The translations under genes were made by a program, and so were the position numbers. This document shows, piece by piece, positions 53,097 through 64,000 of a DNA stretch of 64,000 nt; within the stretch, counting starts at the first letter, position 1; every line of letters starts with the position of its first letter. A model generated the notes under the pieces. The model was not told where the DNA came from, made no database searches, and was given only the letters and a program-made list of their open reading frames with translations. The DNA is from Tetracentron sinense (Eukaryota > Streptophyta > Magnoliopsida > Trochodendrales > Trochodendraceae). The stretch spans positions 1 to 64,000 of the forward strand of contig JABCRI010001446.1 in the NCBI GenBank assembly GCA_015143295.1, read 5' to 3'.

Positions 53097-55090
53097 AAGA
53101 AGTACAGCTGAGCATGGAATACTCAGTGGGTACCAAACACTAATCAACAACCATAGCATAGCAACAACAATATAAAGCAGGAAGCAATTTATATCATACA
53201 GAAAAGTAAAATAGTTTATATTCATGCTTGTATTACATAAAAGTTGATAAATCTCTTGAAATCGTCGTGCACTTGACTTGACTTAAAAATCCTCATTTTG
53301 TGCTTGAAAACTTGTCATGTTTGTCTTGCTTGATCTTGTCGAGCGTGTCATGCCATGTGTGTCATGCTTGTATCATGCATGTCATGCGTGCTTGCTTGAA
53401 AATTAAACATGCTCATGTACTTGTGAGATGCGCTTGTGAGTTGCACTTGAGAGGGAAGGGAGACCCTTCTTTCATGATATGCACTTGAAAGGGAAGGGAG
53501 ACCCTTCTTTCTTGTGAGATGCACTTGCGAGGGAAGGGAGACCCTTCTTTAATGCGATGCACTTGTGAGTGAGGGGAGACCCCTCATGGAAGGGAAGTGT
53601 AAGCTCCCTCCTATGAAATGCTTGTTCTTGTCCTCTTGTCAAAAGCGAGGCAAAACATATAGTAAGATATGTCCCACCCCTAAGCTCCCTATTCTTGAAA
53701 AACCATCGGTAAAACATACCATGCATGTTGTGCTCGTGGAATCATGTGCATACTTTCATTTGAAATTTAATATGACATTTGGGGAGTTCACAATACATAG
53801 AACATCAATAATTTGAGCAAGTCAATATTCATACCAATTTAGGGAAAGCAACTTATCAAACTATCATAAACCCTAGCAATTCCTGTAAAGCCTTCAAGCA
53901 TGCATTTCATGATCTACAACTCATTTTCTTCACATTGGCATTTCATCAAACACATGGTGTGTACGTTATTGTTAACCCTAAATCTTGGATTTCTAGGTGG
54001 GTTAAGCACATAGCATACATGTGTATTTATTATTATCATAATTCCCTTCCCATTTTCGTTCATCACCATACATACACACGGCATCCAATCGCCCATTCAC
54101 ATATAACAATCATCCATTCATCTCCTCTCCTTATCTTGTTTAGAAATTTGGGAAAAATCATAAAAAGAAGGAAAACAAGGATAAGAGATGAACTAGAAGG
54201 GTAGTGTAGGGTACCGACCTTGAATAGGGTGAAGAAGACCCTTCATGTGGAGTTCCAACCTTGAAGAAGAACTCCCACTTGGTTTGAGGAACTCTAGGTG
54301 CTTTGGGAAGGCCCTTGCTTGCAAATCTCCAAGCTTGAACCTCCCTTAACCTCCAAATCAAAGCCTCTTTGGAGGATTTTCCAAATCTCCTCTCTTCCTC
54401 TTTCTCTCCTCTAGGTTAGAAAAGCTCCAAAATGAGGATCCCTAAACAAGACAAGGGTTTAAGACCCTCAAATCCGGCACCAGTTACCGCATGTGATCGA
54501 TCGCACACTTGTCTGTGATCGATCACAGGTCCTCTGATCGATAGCACATGGATGGGATCTATCCACATAAACCCCAGCATTCTTGGACTGAATTTCCCTA
54601 CATGCGATCGATGGAACAGACTTGCGATCGATCGCAGATCCCTGTGATCTATCGCACCTGGGGAAATCATCTATTGCATCTGACCCCGAGAGTTTGGAAA
54701 GCATTTTGCCTGTATGCGATTGATCGCACCCTCCAGATTTTGTTGTTTTCTCCCATTTTTCCTACTTTGGTAATTCGGACATAACATTTGACTCTGTTGT
54801 CCGATTTTGACGATTCAACTTACGTAGGATTCGTCTTTCTAAAGGGAACATTTCTGGCATTTTAGGATTTCCAATTTCTTCTTTATTTATTGATCAATTT
54901 GCCCCTAAAGTTGACTGATCCATAAATGAGATTCAGTAGCTCGGGTTTTCGATATATCCGACTTAGGAATTCTACTTCTTAACACTTAGAGTTCTTTGAA
55001 TTTTCTCATTTCATAGAAATAAGAGGAGTGTAAAGGCTTAACACCTTTGCACAGGTTCCAATACTTGGCAAAAAAATTTGGGGTGCTACA

Positions 55091-55958
55091 TCCTTCCCCT
55101 TATAAAAATTTCATCCTCGAAATTTGGACAACACTTGTATTACAAACCAAAACAAGATTACATAGCACAAACATAAGCCTATTCAAACAACTCCAGGTAC
55201 TTCGCTTAGATTTCGGCTTCACACTCCCACGTGGCCTCTTCTGGAGTATGAAGTTGCCACCGAAGGAGCACTAATGGAATAGTCTTGTTGCGAAGGACTT
55301 GATCTCTCCAATCCAATATATGAACTAGCTTTTCAACCAAAGTGAGATCCTCTCGGATTTCCAACGGTTCCAAGTCTATGACATGTGAAGGGTCCGCAAT
55401 GTATTTTTGAAGCATAGATACGTGGAAAACGTTGTGAACCACGACCATGTGAGTTGGAAGATCTACCCGGTACGCAACTTCACCAATTTGCGTGATAATC
55501 TCAAATGGGCCAACATATCGAGGACTTAGCTTGCCTCTCCTGCCAAATCTCATAATCCCCTTGCTAGGAGATACCTTCACAGAACTTGATCCCCTACTTG
55601 GAATTCCAAGTCCCTACGGCGAGTGTCAACATAGCTTTTTTGACGATCTTGGGCAGCTTTCAACCAATCTCGGATGATCTTAACCTTGTTCGCAGTTTGC
55701 TCGATCAATTCTGGACCAAGTATTTTCCTCTCTCCTACCTCATCCTAGTAAAGAGGAGACCTACAGCTTCGCCCATACAAGGCCTCAAGCTATTGTTATA
55801 GGGGAATTCAACCAAAGACAAGTGCTCTACCCAACTGCCCTTGAAATCCAACATACATACCTGAAGCATGTCTTCGATGATCTGGTTCACCCTCTCGGTT
55901 TGTCCATCCGTTTGTGGATGAAAAGTGGTGCTGAAATCAAGTCTGGCTATATTAACAT
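55091..55958 (-). pseudogene. pol: pol tail of the B-prime element
   Basis: Next to the LTR edge is TCCTTCCCCTTATAAAAATT (polypurine tract complement) and the TTTCATCCTCGAAATT block. Then comes minus-strand sequence for the chromodomain-like tail (VEKLVHILDWRDQ), integrase C-terminus (MKVSPSKGIMRFGRRGKLSP) and part of the integrase core. Several breaks. It ends abruptly at about 55958, beside the solo C LTR, and the rest of this element is gone. Confidence 0.8.
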
Positions 55959-55963
55959 CAGCG

Positions 55964-57839
55964 TGTAGAGCCCCAAAATTTCATTTCACTAAGAATGAAT
56001 AGTGTGTGAATAGTGCCCAAGTGTGGTTTTGTACACTTATGGGTCTTATGTTAATATATGTGTTTGGAATTATAGCGTATATGTTCCAATGGGTCTATAT
56101 GTCCTTAGGGAATGTGTTGAAAGCATAAAAGAGTGTTGGAAGTGCATTGGGGAAGATTCGAGTAGTGTAAACAAGGTTTTTCAGCAAAGCAGGGGTCGAC
56201 CGATCGCTCCGTCATTACCTGCGATCGATCGGTCAACTACCGATCGCTCGATAGCTGTCGCACGGTCAACTTTTTTGTATGGGGAAAAATTCCAGAGAGT
56301 GTGTTTTTGACCGATCTCTCGGTCATAACACCGGTCGACCGGTAAGCCACCGATCGCTCGGTCCATACCACCGATCAATCGGTCATACGCAGATTTTCTT
56401 CATTAAGGGTATTTAAGACTTTAACCATCACCCTTTGCCTATAAAAGGGCTGGGTTCGTGCCTTAGGGTTTCACAAACCCTTTGTGCATTGTTTTTGAGG
56501 GATTTGAAGAGGAGAAGGAGGAGAGGACCTTGGTGATCGTTCAAGCTTGTGGAAGATCAAGTTCTTCCTTTCCATTTGGTGTTTTCCAACCAAGAACTCA
56601 CTGTTCTTGCTTGTTCCAGCCATTGGGAGTCAAACTCATTGATTTCTCCAAGGTAGATACACTCTACTACAATCTTGCAATCCTACTAGTTACTAATTAT
56701 GATTCTTCTTATCTATGCCTTATCTATATGTATTGATTTTATGTATGAAAAGGTGTGATTATATACTTGGATGAAAATTACTATTATGATGCACTCTAAG
56801 TGTTTGATAAAATACCTCTAAGGGATTCTATGCTTAAATACGATGATTTCTCTTATTAAGTGCATATACTCGCATGTCTCGCATAAACCGATGGTTTCCA
56901 TGGATTTCTCAAAGTACAAACAAAGGTTTTTCACGAAAAGACGAATAATGAATGATTCTAAGTAACTCTATGATTTCTCTAAGATCGTTTCACAAGCTCT
57001 AAGGATCATACCATGCTCACAAGGAAACTCTATGATAATGCTCTAAGATCGTCTCACAAGCTCCACGGATCACCATGAAATGCTCTAAGATCTCTAAGGT
57101 TATGCTCTATGGAAATGCTCTACGGTATTGCTCTATGCTCTATGTCTCTACGGATCATAATGACTCTAAGTAACTCCATGAACTCACAAGAACTCATAAG
57201 GCTATGATTATCGATTTACTCACATGGTTACAGTTTTGGTTTCGAATATTATCTCACATACGTTTTCACGGTTTCCATGCTTTAAGGGATTTACGGATTT
57301 CATTCTCCATGTCTTGTATGCTCCATGCCTAACCGCTTTATTGTTATTAGTTTGTATACACTGAGTATTCCATGCTCAGTTGATATTGTTATGATCGGCA
57401 GGTGCTCGGGTTCCATTCGATTTGTGTGGCGAAGAACCTTGGGTCGAGGAAGAGTACCGTGACCCGGAGCCTTCCATGGATTACTATCATGAAGATGGTG
57501 CTTTAGATAGGAGTCGTGACTTCGATTTCTGTTGATCGACCGACTTAGAACTTGTGTCATTTTGTTATGTGAGTGTGGGGTTTGTCCACTCCACTTTTGG
57601 GTTTCTCACACATGCATACTTGTTGGTTCTTACTTGAGCCAAGTTATAGGAGTATTCATTTTGCTTCCGCTATGTTTAGTATTTTATTTTCCGCTGTGCA
57701 TTGTATTTCGTTTCCGTTATGTATATTCAGGTACTCTGATAGGTTTCCACGTGTGCCTTATGTATCATACTGGAGGTATGATATGGCGGTCAAGAGTCAA
57801 AGTACCCTTAACTCCTAGGGGGTATTTTGGGTCGCGACA
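55964..57839 (+). repeat. Solo LTR of family C
   Basis: 1876 bp, TGTAGAGCCCCAAA to TTTTGGGTCGCGACA, with a perfect duplication CAGCG at 55959-55963 and 57840-57844 and no internal sequence. Palindromes at 56198-56395, TATAAAA at 56440-56446, and an ACTGAG/CTCAGT hairpin near 57359-57380. A PWVEEEY frame follows GGCAGGT, about 57400-57535, ending FDFC. Confidence 0.92.
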
Positions 57840-57844
57840 CAGCG

Positions 57845-58331
57845 TGCTCTGATAGCTGAGAAGAATTCACAGGAATTTTTGACGAAGAGGGAGAAGATGC
57901 AAGCAAGCAGGTTTGTCCCCCAGGACAAGAGGTCGAGGATAGCAGGTCCTATGCCCATTGCTAGGCCTACCCCGTATCAGAGGCCTACTCAGGCAGCCCC
58001 TCGAGCATCTCAGTGGCTCCGCCTACTGCTGGTACCCAGTTGTATGATGCATGCAGCCAGTGCGGAAAGAGGCATAGAGTGGGAGAGTGTAGGGCAATTA
58101 CTGGAGGTTGTTTCCATTGTGGAGAGGTCTCACACCGGATCCGAGATTACCCACTCCGTATTCAGCAGGGGCTTCAGTTGACTCAGCCACAAGGAGTCAG
58201 GCCCCCAGGTAGGCAGTCCATACAGCAGAGGCCACCACAGGGTCCTAGACCTCAGCCTCACCAGCCAGCTCAGGGTCGAGTGTTTGCTACCTCGGAGTGG
58301 GATGCACAGGCGTCCGACGATGTTGTGCAGG
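57845..58331 (+). pseudogene. gag: C-terminal part of gag of F
   Basis: Begins within the Gag core end (ALIAEKNSQEFLTKRE, comparable to ALLAESNSEEFFKRR in D). Then a Pro/Gln-rich linker and the zinc-knuckle region CSQCGKRHRVGEC and CFHCGEVSHRIR, ending ASDDVVQ at the spacer. N-terminal two-thirds absent; also broken. Confidence 0.85.
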
Positions 58332-58466
58332 GTACGTTTAATTGTGCTTTAGTCAATTAAAATATTGTTCTGATGCTATGTGTGTGATATTAAATGTTAT
58401 GTGGTATGATGTAAGATGCATGTAGGTATTCATGATTTGACAAATTAGCTTTGTGTATTAATTCAG
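58332..58466 (+). other. gag-pol spacer of F, intron-like
   Basis: 135 bp from GTACGTTTAATT to TATTAATTCAG, T-rich. Fifth copy of the same arrangement, in the family most diverged from D. Confidence 0.6.
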
Positions 58467-61400
58467 GCTCATTGTTGATAAATGATTTCCTCGCTCATGT
58501 TTTGATCGATACTGGTTCCACTCACTCCTTCATCACACCTAGTTTTGCACGAGAATTTCCGATTGATCCAAGTCTGTTAGATCGTGAATTGTCGATTGCT
58601 ACTCCTATTGGTAGTTCGGTCATCACTGATAAGGTCTATCGAGCTTGTAATATTCAAGTAGGTCAGAGAGAGATGCCAGCCGATCTGATTGTCCTTGAGT
58701 TCCAAGACTTTGACGTCATTTTAGGTATGGATTGGCTTTCCAAATACCATGGGCATGTCGACTGTTTTGGGAAAGTGGTCAACTTTAGACCAATCAGTGA
58801 ACCCTCGTTTCGTTTCCAAGGGTTGAAGAAGAAGGACTTAGCTCGTTTCGCGGCATTGAGTCTTACTACCTCGGAAGCACCAGATTTCTCAAGTATCCCT
58901 ATTATAGAGGAATTCATGGATGTCTTTCCTAAAGACTTACCGGGTTTGCCACCGGATAGAGAAGTAGAGTTTGCAATTGAGTTGGTTCCGGGTACAGCAC
59001 CCATCTCTAAAGCGCCATATAGGATGGCTCCAGCAGAGTTGAAAGAGCTTAAGGAGTAGATTGACGAATTGCTTGGTCTTGGATTTATCCACCCAAGTGT
59101 ATCACCTTGGGGAGCTCCAGTGTTGTTTGTGAAGAAGAAGGATGGTTCGATGAGGATGTGCATCGACTATCGGCAACTGAACAAGGTCACCATCAAGAAC
59201 AAATATCCTTTACCTAGGATCGATGACTTGTTTGATCAGTTGCAAGGAGCTAAGTATTTCTCCAAGATTGATTTGAGGTCGGGCTACCATCAGCTGAAGA
59301 TAAAGGTGGAAGATGTGCCTAAGTCTGCTTTCAGGACCAGATATGGGCATTTTGAATTCTTAGTCATGCCATTCGGTTTGACAAATGCTCCGGCAGCATT
59401 CATGGATCTCATGAACAGGATCTTCAAGCCGACTCTGGACCGCTTTGTGATCGTGTTTGTGGATGACATTTTAGTGTACTCCAGGACACAGAAGGAGCAT
59501 GAGATGCATCTCCGGATCACCCTGAAGATACTCCGTGAGCATAAGCTATATGCTAAGCTTAGCAAATGCGAGTTTTGGCTAGAAAAAGTAGCATTTCTAG
59601 GCCATGTGGTGTCAGGAGAGGGGATTTCAGTTGACCCTGCTAAGATAGAAGCAGTGGAAGGATGGGGAAGACCAAAGAGTGTTACAGAGGTTCGAAGTTT
59701 CTTGGGCCTAGCTGGATATTATCGAAGATTTGTAGAAGGATTTTCCAGTTTGGCAGCTCCGCTTACTCATCTAACTCGAAAGAATGCTAGATTCGAGTGG
59801 AATGAGAAATGTGAGAAGAGTTTTCTTGAGTTGAAGAAGTGTCTCACCACCGCTCCGATCTTGACTGTTCCATCGGGTAGTGAAGATTTTGTGGTGTATA
59901 GTGATGCCTCACTCGTTGGGTTAGGTTGTGTTCTTATGCAACACGGGAAGGTGATTGCCTATGCTTCTCGGCAGTTGAAAGACCACGAGAAGAACTATCC
60001 TACCCATGATTTGGAGTTAGCAGCCTTGGTTTTTGCTCTTAAGATCTGGAGACACTACTTGTACGGTGCGCAGTTTGAAGTTTTCACCGACCACAAAAGT
60101 CTAAAGTATTTATTCTCCCAGAAAGAGCTGAATTTGAGGCAGCGTCGTTGGGTGGAATTCCTCAAGGATTATGATTGCTCTATTCAGTACCACCCGGGGA
60201 AAGCAAATGTAGTGGTAGATGCGCTAAGTAGGCGACCTACTGGATTCTTGGCACATTTAATGGTCCAAGAATGGAAGTTACTAGAAGAGGTGTCTAGCCT
60301 CGATGCGGGTTTCAGTGTTGGAGCTTCTAGAGGCTTGTTGGCTAACATTATGGTCAGGCCAACCTTGTTGGACAGGATTAAGGACTTGCAGTGGAATGAT
60401 GGAGAACTGCACGCTGCCATGAATAAGTCACTGACCAGCGGGTTTGAGGATTTCTCTTGGAGGCATGGTGGAGTTTGTTTCAAGGGTAGACTTTGTGTTC
60501 CGGATGATGAGGATTTAAGAAGAGAGATTCTGGATGAAGCACACAAGTCCAAGTACACCGTGCATCCGGGAGGTACTAAGATGTACCAGAACCTTAAGAA
60601 GTATTTCTGGTGGAAAGGTATGAAGAAAGATGTGGCTACCTTTGTATCCAAGTGTTTGGTGTGTCAGCAGGTGAAGGCCGAACACAGGAGGCCGGCAGAA
60701 CTTCTTCAGTCTCTTCCTATTCCCGAGTGGAAGTGGGAAAATATCTCCATGGATTTTGTTGTTGGTTTGCCAAAGACGGCCAAGAACTTTGATGCCATTT
60801 GGGTTGTGGTTGACCGATTGACTAAATCAGCTCACTTTCTTCCATATCGGACCACTTTCAACTCCAATCAATTGGCTAACCTCTATATCAAGGAGATAGT
60901 TCGTTTGCATGGAGTGCCAGTTAGCATTGTTTCTGATCGAGATCCAAGATTTACATCCAGATTTTGGAAGAGTTTTCAGCAGGCCATGGGTTCCCATTTG
61001 GATTTTAGTACGGCATTTCATCCGCAGACAGATGGGCAAACTGAAAGAGTGAACCAGATCATAGAGGACATGCTACGAGCTTGCATGTTAGACTTTCAGG
61101 GTAGTTGGGTTGATCACTTGCCATTGGTTGATTTTGCCTACAACAACAGCTATCAAGCTAGCATTCAGATGGCACCATTTGAGGCACTTTATGGGAGGAG
61201 TTGTCGTTCACCTTTGTGTTGGGACGAAGTTGGTGAGAGGAAGCTTTTGGGTCCCGAGCTCGTTGGTCAGACTGTGGATAGAGTTCAGTTGATCAGGGAG
61301 AGGTTGAAAGCAGCTCAGAGTAGATAGAAGAGCTATGCCGATACTCGGAGGAGAGATCTTGAGTTCCAAGTCGGAGATTTTGTATTTGTAAAGATCTCAC

Positions 61401-61789
61401 CTACGAAGGGGGTGATGAGATTCGGCAAGCGAGGCAAGCTCAGTCCGAGATATGTTGGTCCTTTTGAGATCATCACCCGAGTCGGGGAAGTTGCTTATCG
61501 GGTCGCCTTACCACCTCACATGGAAGGTGTGCATAATGTTTTTCATATCTCTATGTTGAGAAAGTATATTTCCTATCCTTTACATGTCATACATTTGGAA
61601 CCGTTGGAAATTCGAGAAGATTTGACTTTAGTGGAGCAACCGGCTCGAATTTTGGACCAAAAAGAGCAAGTTTTGCGTTCTAAGGTCATTCCTCTTGTAC
61701 TCTTGCAATGGGAGCATCACTCTAGAGAAGAGGCTACTTGGGAGAGAGAAGCCAAAGTCTGCGAAAAGTACCCACATTTATTCACCTAA
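58467..61789 (+). pseudogene. pol: pol of F: protease to chromodomain
   Basis: Protease [36 protein letters not shown] and FVDDILVYS, RNase [13 protein letters not shown] and [11 protein letters not shown], integrase [28 protein letters not shown] and [15 protein letters not shown], and chromodomain-like end VEQPARILDQKEQ to EKYPHLFT. Three open segments, about two breaks, the middle one over 750 codons. The sequence is clearly distinct from D, so a separate lineage of the same clade. Confidence 0.92.
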
Positions 61790-61819
61790 GGTACGTAATT
61801 TCGAGGATGAAATTCTTTT

Positions 61820-61832
61820 AAGGGGCGGAGGA
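61820..61832 (+). other. Polypurine tract of F
   Basis: AAGGGGCGGAGGA directly before the LTR, preceded by TTTCGAGGATGAAATT as in the other elements. Confidence 0.85.
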
Positions 61833-63489
61833 TGTAGAGACCCCGAATCTTTTTCATGTTTTTACTTCATTGTATTAGGGGTATTATAGTCTTTATGATG
61901 TTTTGATGTTTATTGTATTATATATTTATTTGGTGTGGTGTGAACTAGGCTTAATCAAACTTGTAACGGAGGGATGTCATATCACACCCTAAACTTTAGG
62001 AAGCTCTAGTTTTGGCACCGTTTACTGGAATTGAGTGATTCTTGAACCATTAGAAAGGTGTTGGAACCCTCTTCGAAGTTCATGTTTAATGTTTTTCCTT
62101 ATTTTGAGTTTAAGCTAAGTCAATGGTGGGTTTTATTTAATGGAGATGCAGATCAGTCAACTTTGGGGACAATTTAGTCTATTAATTAAGTGGAATTTAG
62201 AAATTCTAAAATGCCAAAAATGTTCATTTTCGAAAGACGAATCCAACGCAGGTTGAATCGTCAAAATCCGACGAACGAGTCAAAAGTTATGGCCAAAACA
62301 GTAAAGCGGGTCAAAAATCTATAGGCAACCGATCGCTCGGTCAGAAGTAGCGATCGATCGGTCCAAAACCGATCGATCGGTATCTATCGACTGGTCCAGA
62401 ATTTTGTATGGGGAAAATTTCCAGAGAGTGCTTTTTTGACCGATCGCCCGGTCAAGAGCACCGATCGCTCGGTTGAGAACCGATCGATCGGTCATAACCA
62501 CCGATCGCTCGGTCTTTCGTGATTTTTACAGAATTTTAGTATGGGCTTTTTGGTCTTTTTGTTCTCAGACCTTGAGGCTATAAATAGGGGGTCCTACTCG
62601 AAATATTAAAATACTCCACCTAGTTCTAACCTAATTTGGCAAAAAGGGGGAGAAACCCTAGGGTTTTGAGAGAGGATTGCTTGGAGAAGAAGGAGGTTGC
62701 TAGAAGATTGAGAGGAAAGCTTGGAGATCGTCCTCAAAGCTTCTCCAAATCGTCTCGGGATCGTTTTGTATCCAAGGGAAGGATTCCTAAGGTCGATATA
62801 CTATCCTAATCAACTTTATTTTAAGGTTTTGTGAATGTTAAGATGCTAGGAATGGTAGAAATAGATGTTTGATGCATTTTCCCTAATTTTCTAAGAAGCA
62901 AGCTAATTATGGATGGATATGTGGATTGGAAATGTGGATTAAATGTGGATAGAATGTATGGAGGATGGGAAATGTATGGAGGATGGGATTAATTTGTGGA
63001 TGTGGATGAATATATGGATTGTATGGATGGAATTATGATTTGATGAATGCATGAAAAGGTAGAGAAACAATGGATTCATATTATGTGTACTCAAGGTGTT
63101 TGTGAAAATGTCTGTGAGAATAAATGCTATGATACTTTTATGAAATGGTGGTAAATGGATTATAAATGATGTTAAGAATTATGATAAGAAATATATATGT
63201 GATTGTTTGTTAAGTATACTTAATTTCTTGCATGGGAATTGATAGTCGGGAAGGTAAGAACTTAGAGGAACATCTCTCAAACCGGGAATTCTCTAACTAT
63301 TTGGTATGGGACATATAGTGGAGTTTCCATGGTGGGAAATCGGAATCTAAGCAATTACCGACTCGAACATTAATTTCGACACTTAAGCACATAAGCACGT
63401 GTATGTTAAGATAAGAGTCTCACAAGTCACACATGTGGACCACAAGCATGAGCATGGCATACGTATGACATTCTGAATAAGCATAAGCA

Positions 63490-63625
63490 TGACATGGTCC
63501 GTATCCTCCAAGAACGGCATGTCAACCTGATTCTTAGACATGGTCCGTATCCTCCAAGAACGGCATGTCAACCACATGATTTCTAAGGCATGGTCCATAT
63601 CCGCCAAGAACGGCATGTCTCATTA
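63490..63625 (+). repeat. Hairpin array of the F LTR
   Basis: Three units of GACATG, GT, CCGT, an ATCCTCCAAGA loop, ACGG, CATGTC. Outer stem GACATG/CATGTC and inner stem CCGT/ACGG both pair. The third unit starts GGCATG, which keeps pairing through a G-T. The sequence is unrelated to the arrays of A, B or E but sits at the same place in the LTR. Confidence 0.7.
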
Positions 63626-63896
63626 CTGTGTGATCTGAATAAGTGCATAAGCATAAGCATCTCACAAGCACGTGGTCTCATAAGCATAAGCAACTCCTAA
63701 GTGTATTGTCTTCCAAGTCTAAGATTATCACAAGTACACGAGTCAAGATGATGATATGATGTATATGCGCACACGTTCTTCCGCACTCTGATTATGTTAT
63801 TATGTTATTGGATATGTTTCTAACTAAGTGCAGGTATATTATTATTGTTGGTTGGATTTTATATACACTGAGTACCTTTGTACTCAGCCGGACTTT

Positions 63897-64000
63897 GTCT
63901 TGGCAGGTTTAGAGCAGGAGTACACGGCGGAGCCGTGGGTTGAGGAAACATACGCAGAGGAAGGAGGTGAAGGTGAGCCTTCTGATGAGGGAGCCAGAGA
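63897..64000 (+). CDS. PWVEE-type frame of F LTR, cut by the window edge
   Basis: After CTTGGCAGGT the frame reads LEQEYTAEPWVEETYAEEGG and continues acidic to the edge. It keeps EPWVEE and the flanking hairpin although most of the LTR is unalignable with A or B by eye. There is no ATG at the MSAG position. Confidence 0.35.

Larger units (their letters stand above)
44621..55090 (-). repeat. B-prime LTR (3' LTR, minus), interrupted by element E
   Basis: 44621-44797 and 52847-55090 form one LTR of about 2.4 kb, TGTCGCGACCC to GGGGTGCTACA on the plus strand, split by E. It is related to family B (same ends, small frame, GAAGGG hairpins at 53450-53590). Its U3 cluster is of the form TGCGATCGATCGCA / TGTGATCGATCACA (54490-54730) instead of B's direct repeats. 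Next to it lies the pol tail of its own element. Confidence 0.85.
57845..64000 (+). mobile_element. Ty3/gypsy element F, truncated on the left, runs off the right edge
   Basis: Holds the C-terminal part of gag (to 58331), spacer 58332-58466, pol to 61789, a polypurine tract and the 3' LTR from 61833 to beyond the window. The 5' part is missing, cut near 55958, where it meets the B-prime pol tail; the solo C LTR landed on that junction. Pol has about two breaks, better kept than C1 or C2. Confidence 0.9.
61833..64000 (+). repeat. 3' LTR of F (incomplete at the window edge)
   Basis: Starts TGTAGAGACCCCGAATC. U3 box with AACGCAGGTTGAATCGTC near 62245, palindromes at 62326-62515, TATAAATA at 62579-62586, TAAG-GTCGATA near 62790, ATGG-rich stretch (62910-63030), three GACATG/CATGTC hairpins (63490-63625), and the CTGAGTAC/GTACTCAG hairpin near 63868-63887. 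The small acidic frame follows it to the edge. Confidence 0.9.

Overview
This window looks like intergenic DNA from a large, repeat-rich plant genome. I see no host gene in 64 kb. Almost every base belongs to nested LTR retrotransposons of the Ty3/gypsy superfamily. They have Tekay/Del-type features: a plant Gag with two zinc knuckles, protease-RT-RNaseH-integrase order, a C-terminal chromodomain-like tail, an initiator-Met-tRNA primer site TGGTATCAGAGC, and long LTRs of 1.8-2.7 kb. A broken Ty1/copia gag and a probable LINE 3' end are also present. The host species cannot be named from this sequence.

Layout. 1-3720 is the decayed 3' end and 3' LTR of copy A1 (+). 3721-4480 and 14900-15395 are two parts of one B-family LTR (+), split by a complete B element on the minus strand (4481-14899, duplication GCTAT). 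15396-17860 is unassigned DNA, a copia gag remnant and an LTR-like scrap. Element C1 (+) starts at 17861 and is interrupted in its gag by the whole-looking, very young element D (21054-30965, duplication CTTCC). C1 resumes at 30966 and is cut at 32701 by a second C copy, C2 (32702-39318). 39319-42321 is a probable LINE tail holding a solo B LTR (39406-42138, duplication TTTTA). 42322-44620 holds a minus-strand pol scrap, an LTR of another family (G) and unassigned DNA. A minus-strand B-prime LTR with a pol tail (44621-55958) contains the gag-only element E (44798-52841, duplication CTCTA). A solo C LTR (55964-57839, duplication CAGCG) sits at the junction to element F, whose 3' LTR runs off the right edge.

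The most interesting content is inside the LTRs. Families with unrelated-looking LTRs share one plan. First comes a conserved U3 box. Next, near the TATA box, is a cluster of short palindromes around GATCGATC whose flanks differ by family but stay palindromic, or in family B a direct-repeat block. Then comes a leader carrying a tandem array of hairpins. Last is a CTGAG/CTCAG hairpin next to a tiny reading frame, starting MSAG in most families and carrying PWVEEEY. In element E five tandem hairpins keep a 19-nt loop identical while the two stem arms change together, and every imperfect pair is G-T on the sense strand. That is direct evidence for a selected RNA structure. The tiny frame is exactly 39 codons plus stop in all five B-type LTRs checked.

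Element D has intact gag and pol and is a plausible source of proteins for the gag-only element E. In all five copies where gag meets pol, the two are separated by a 132-147 bp spacer bounded by GT and AG.
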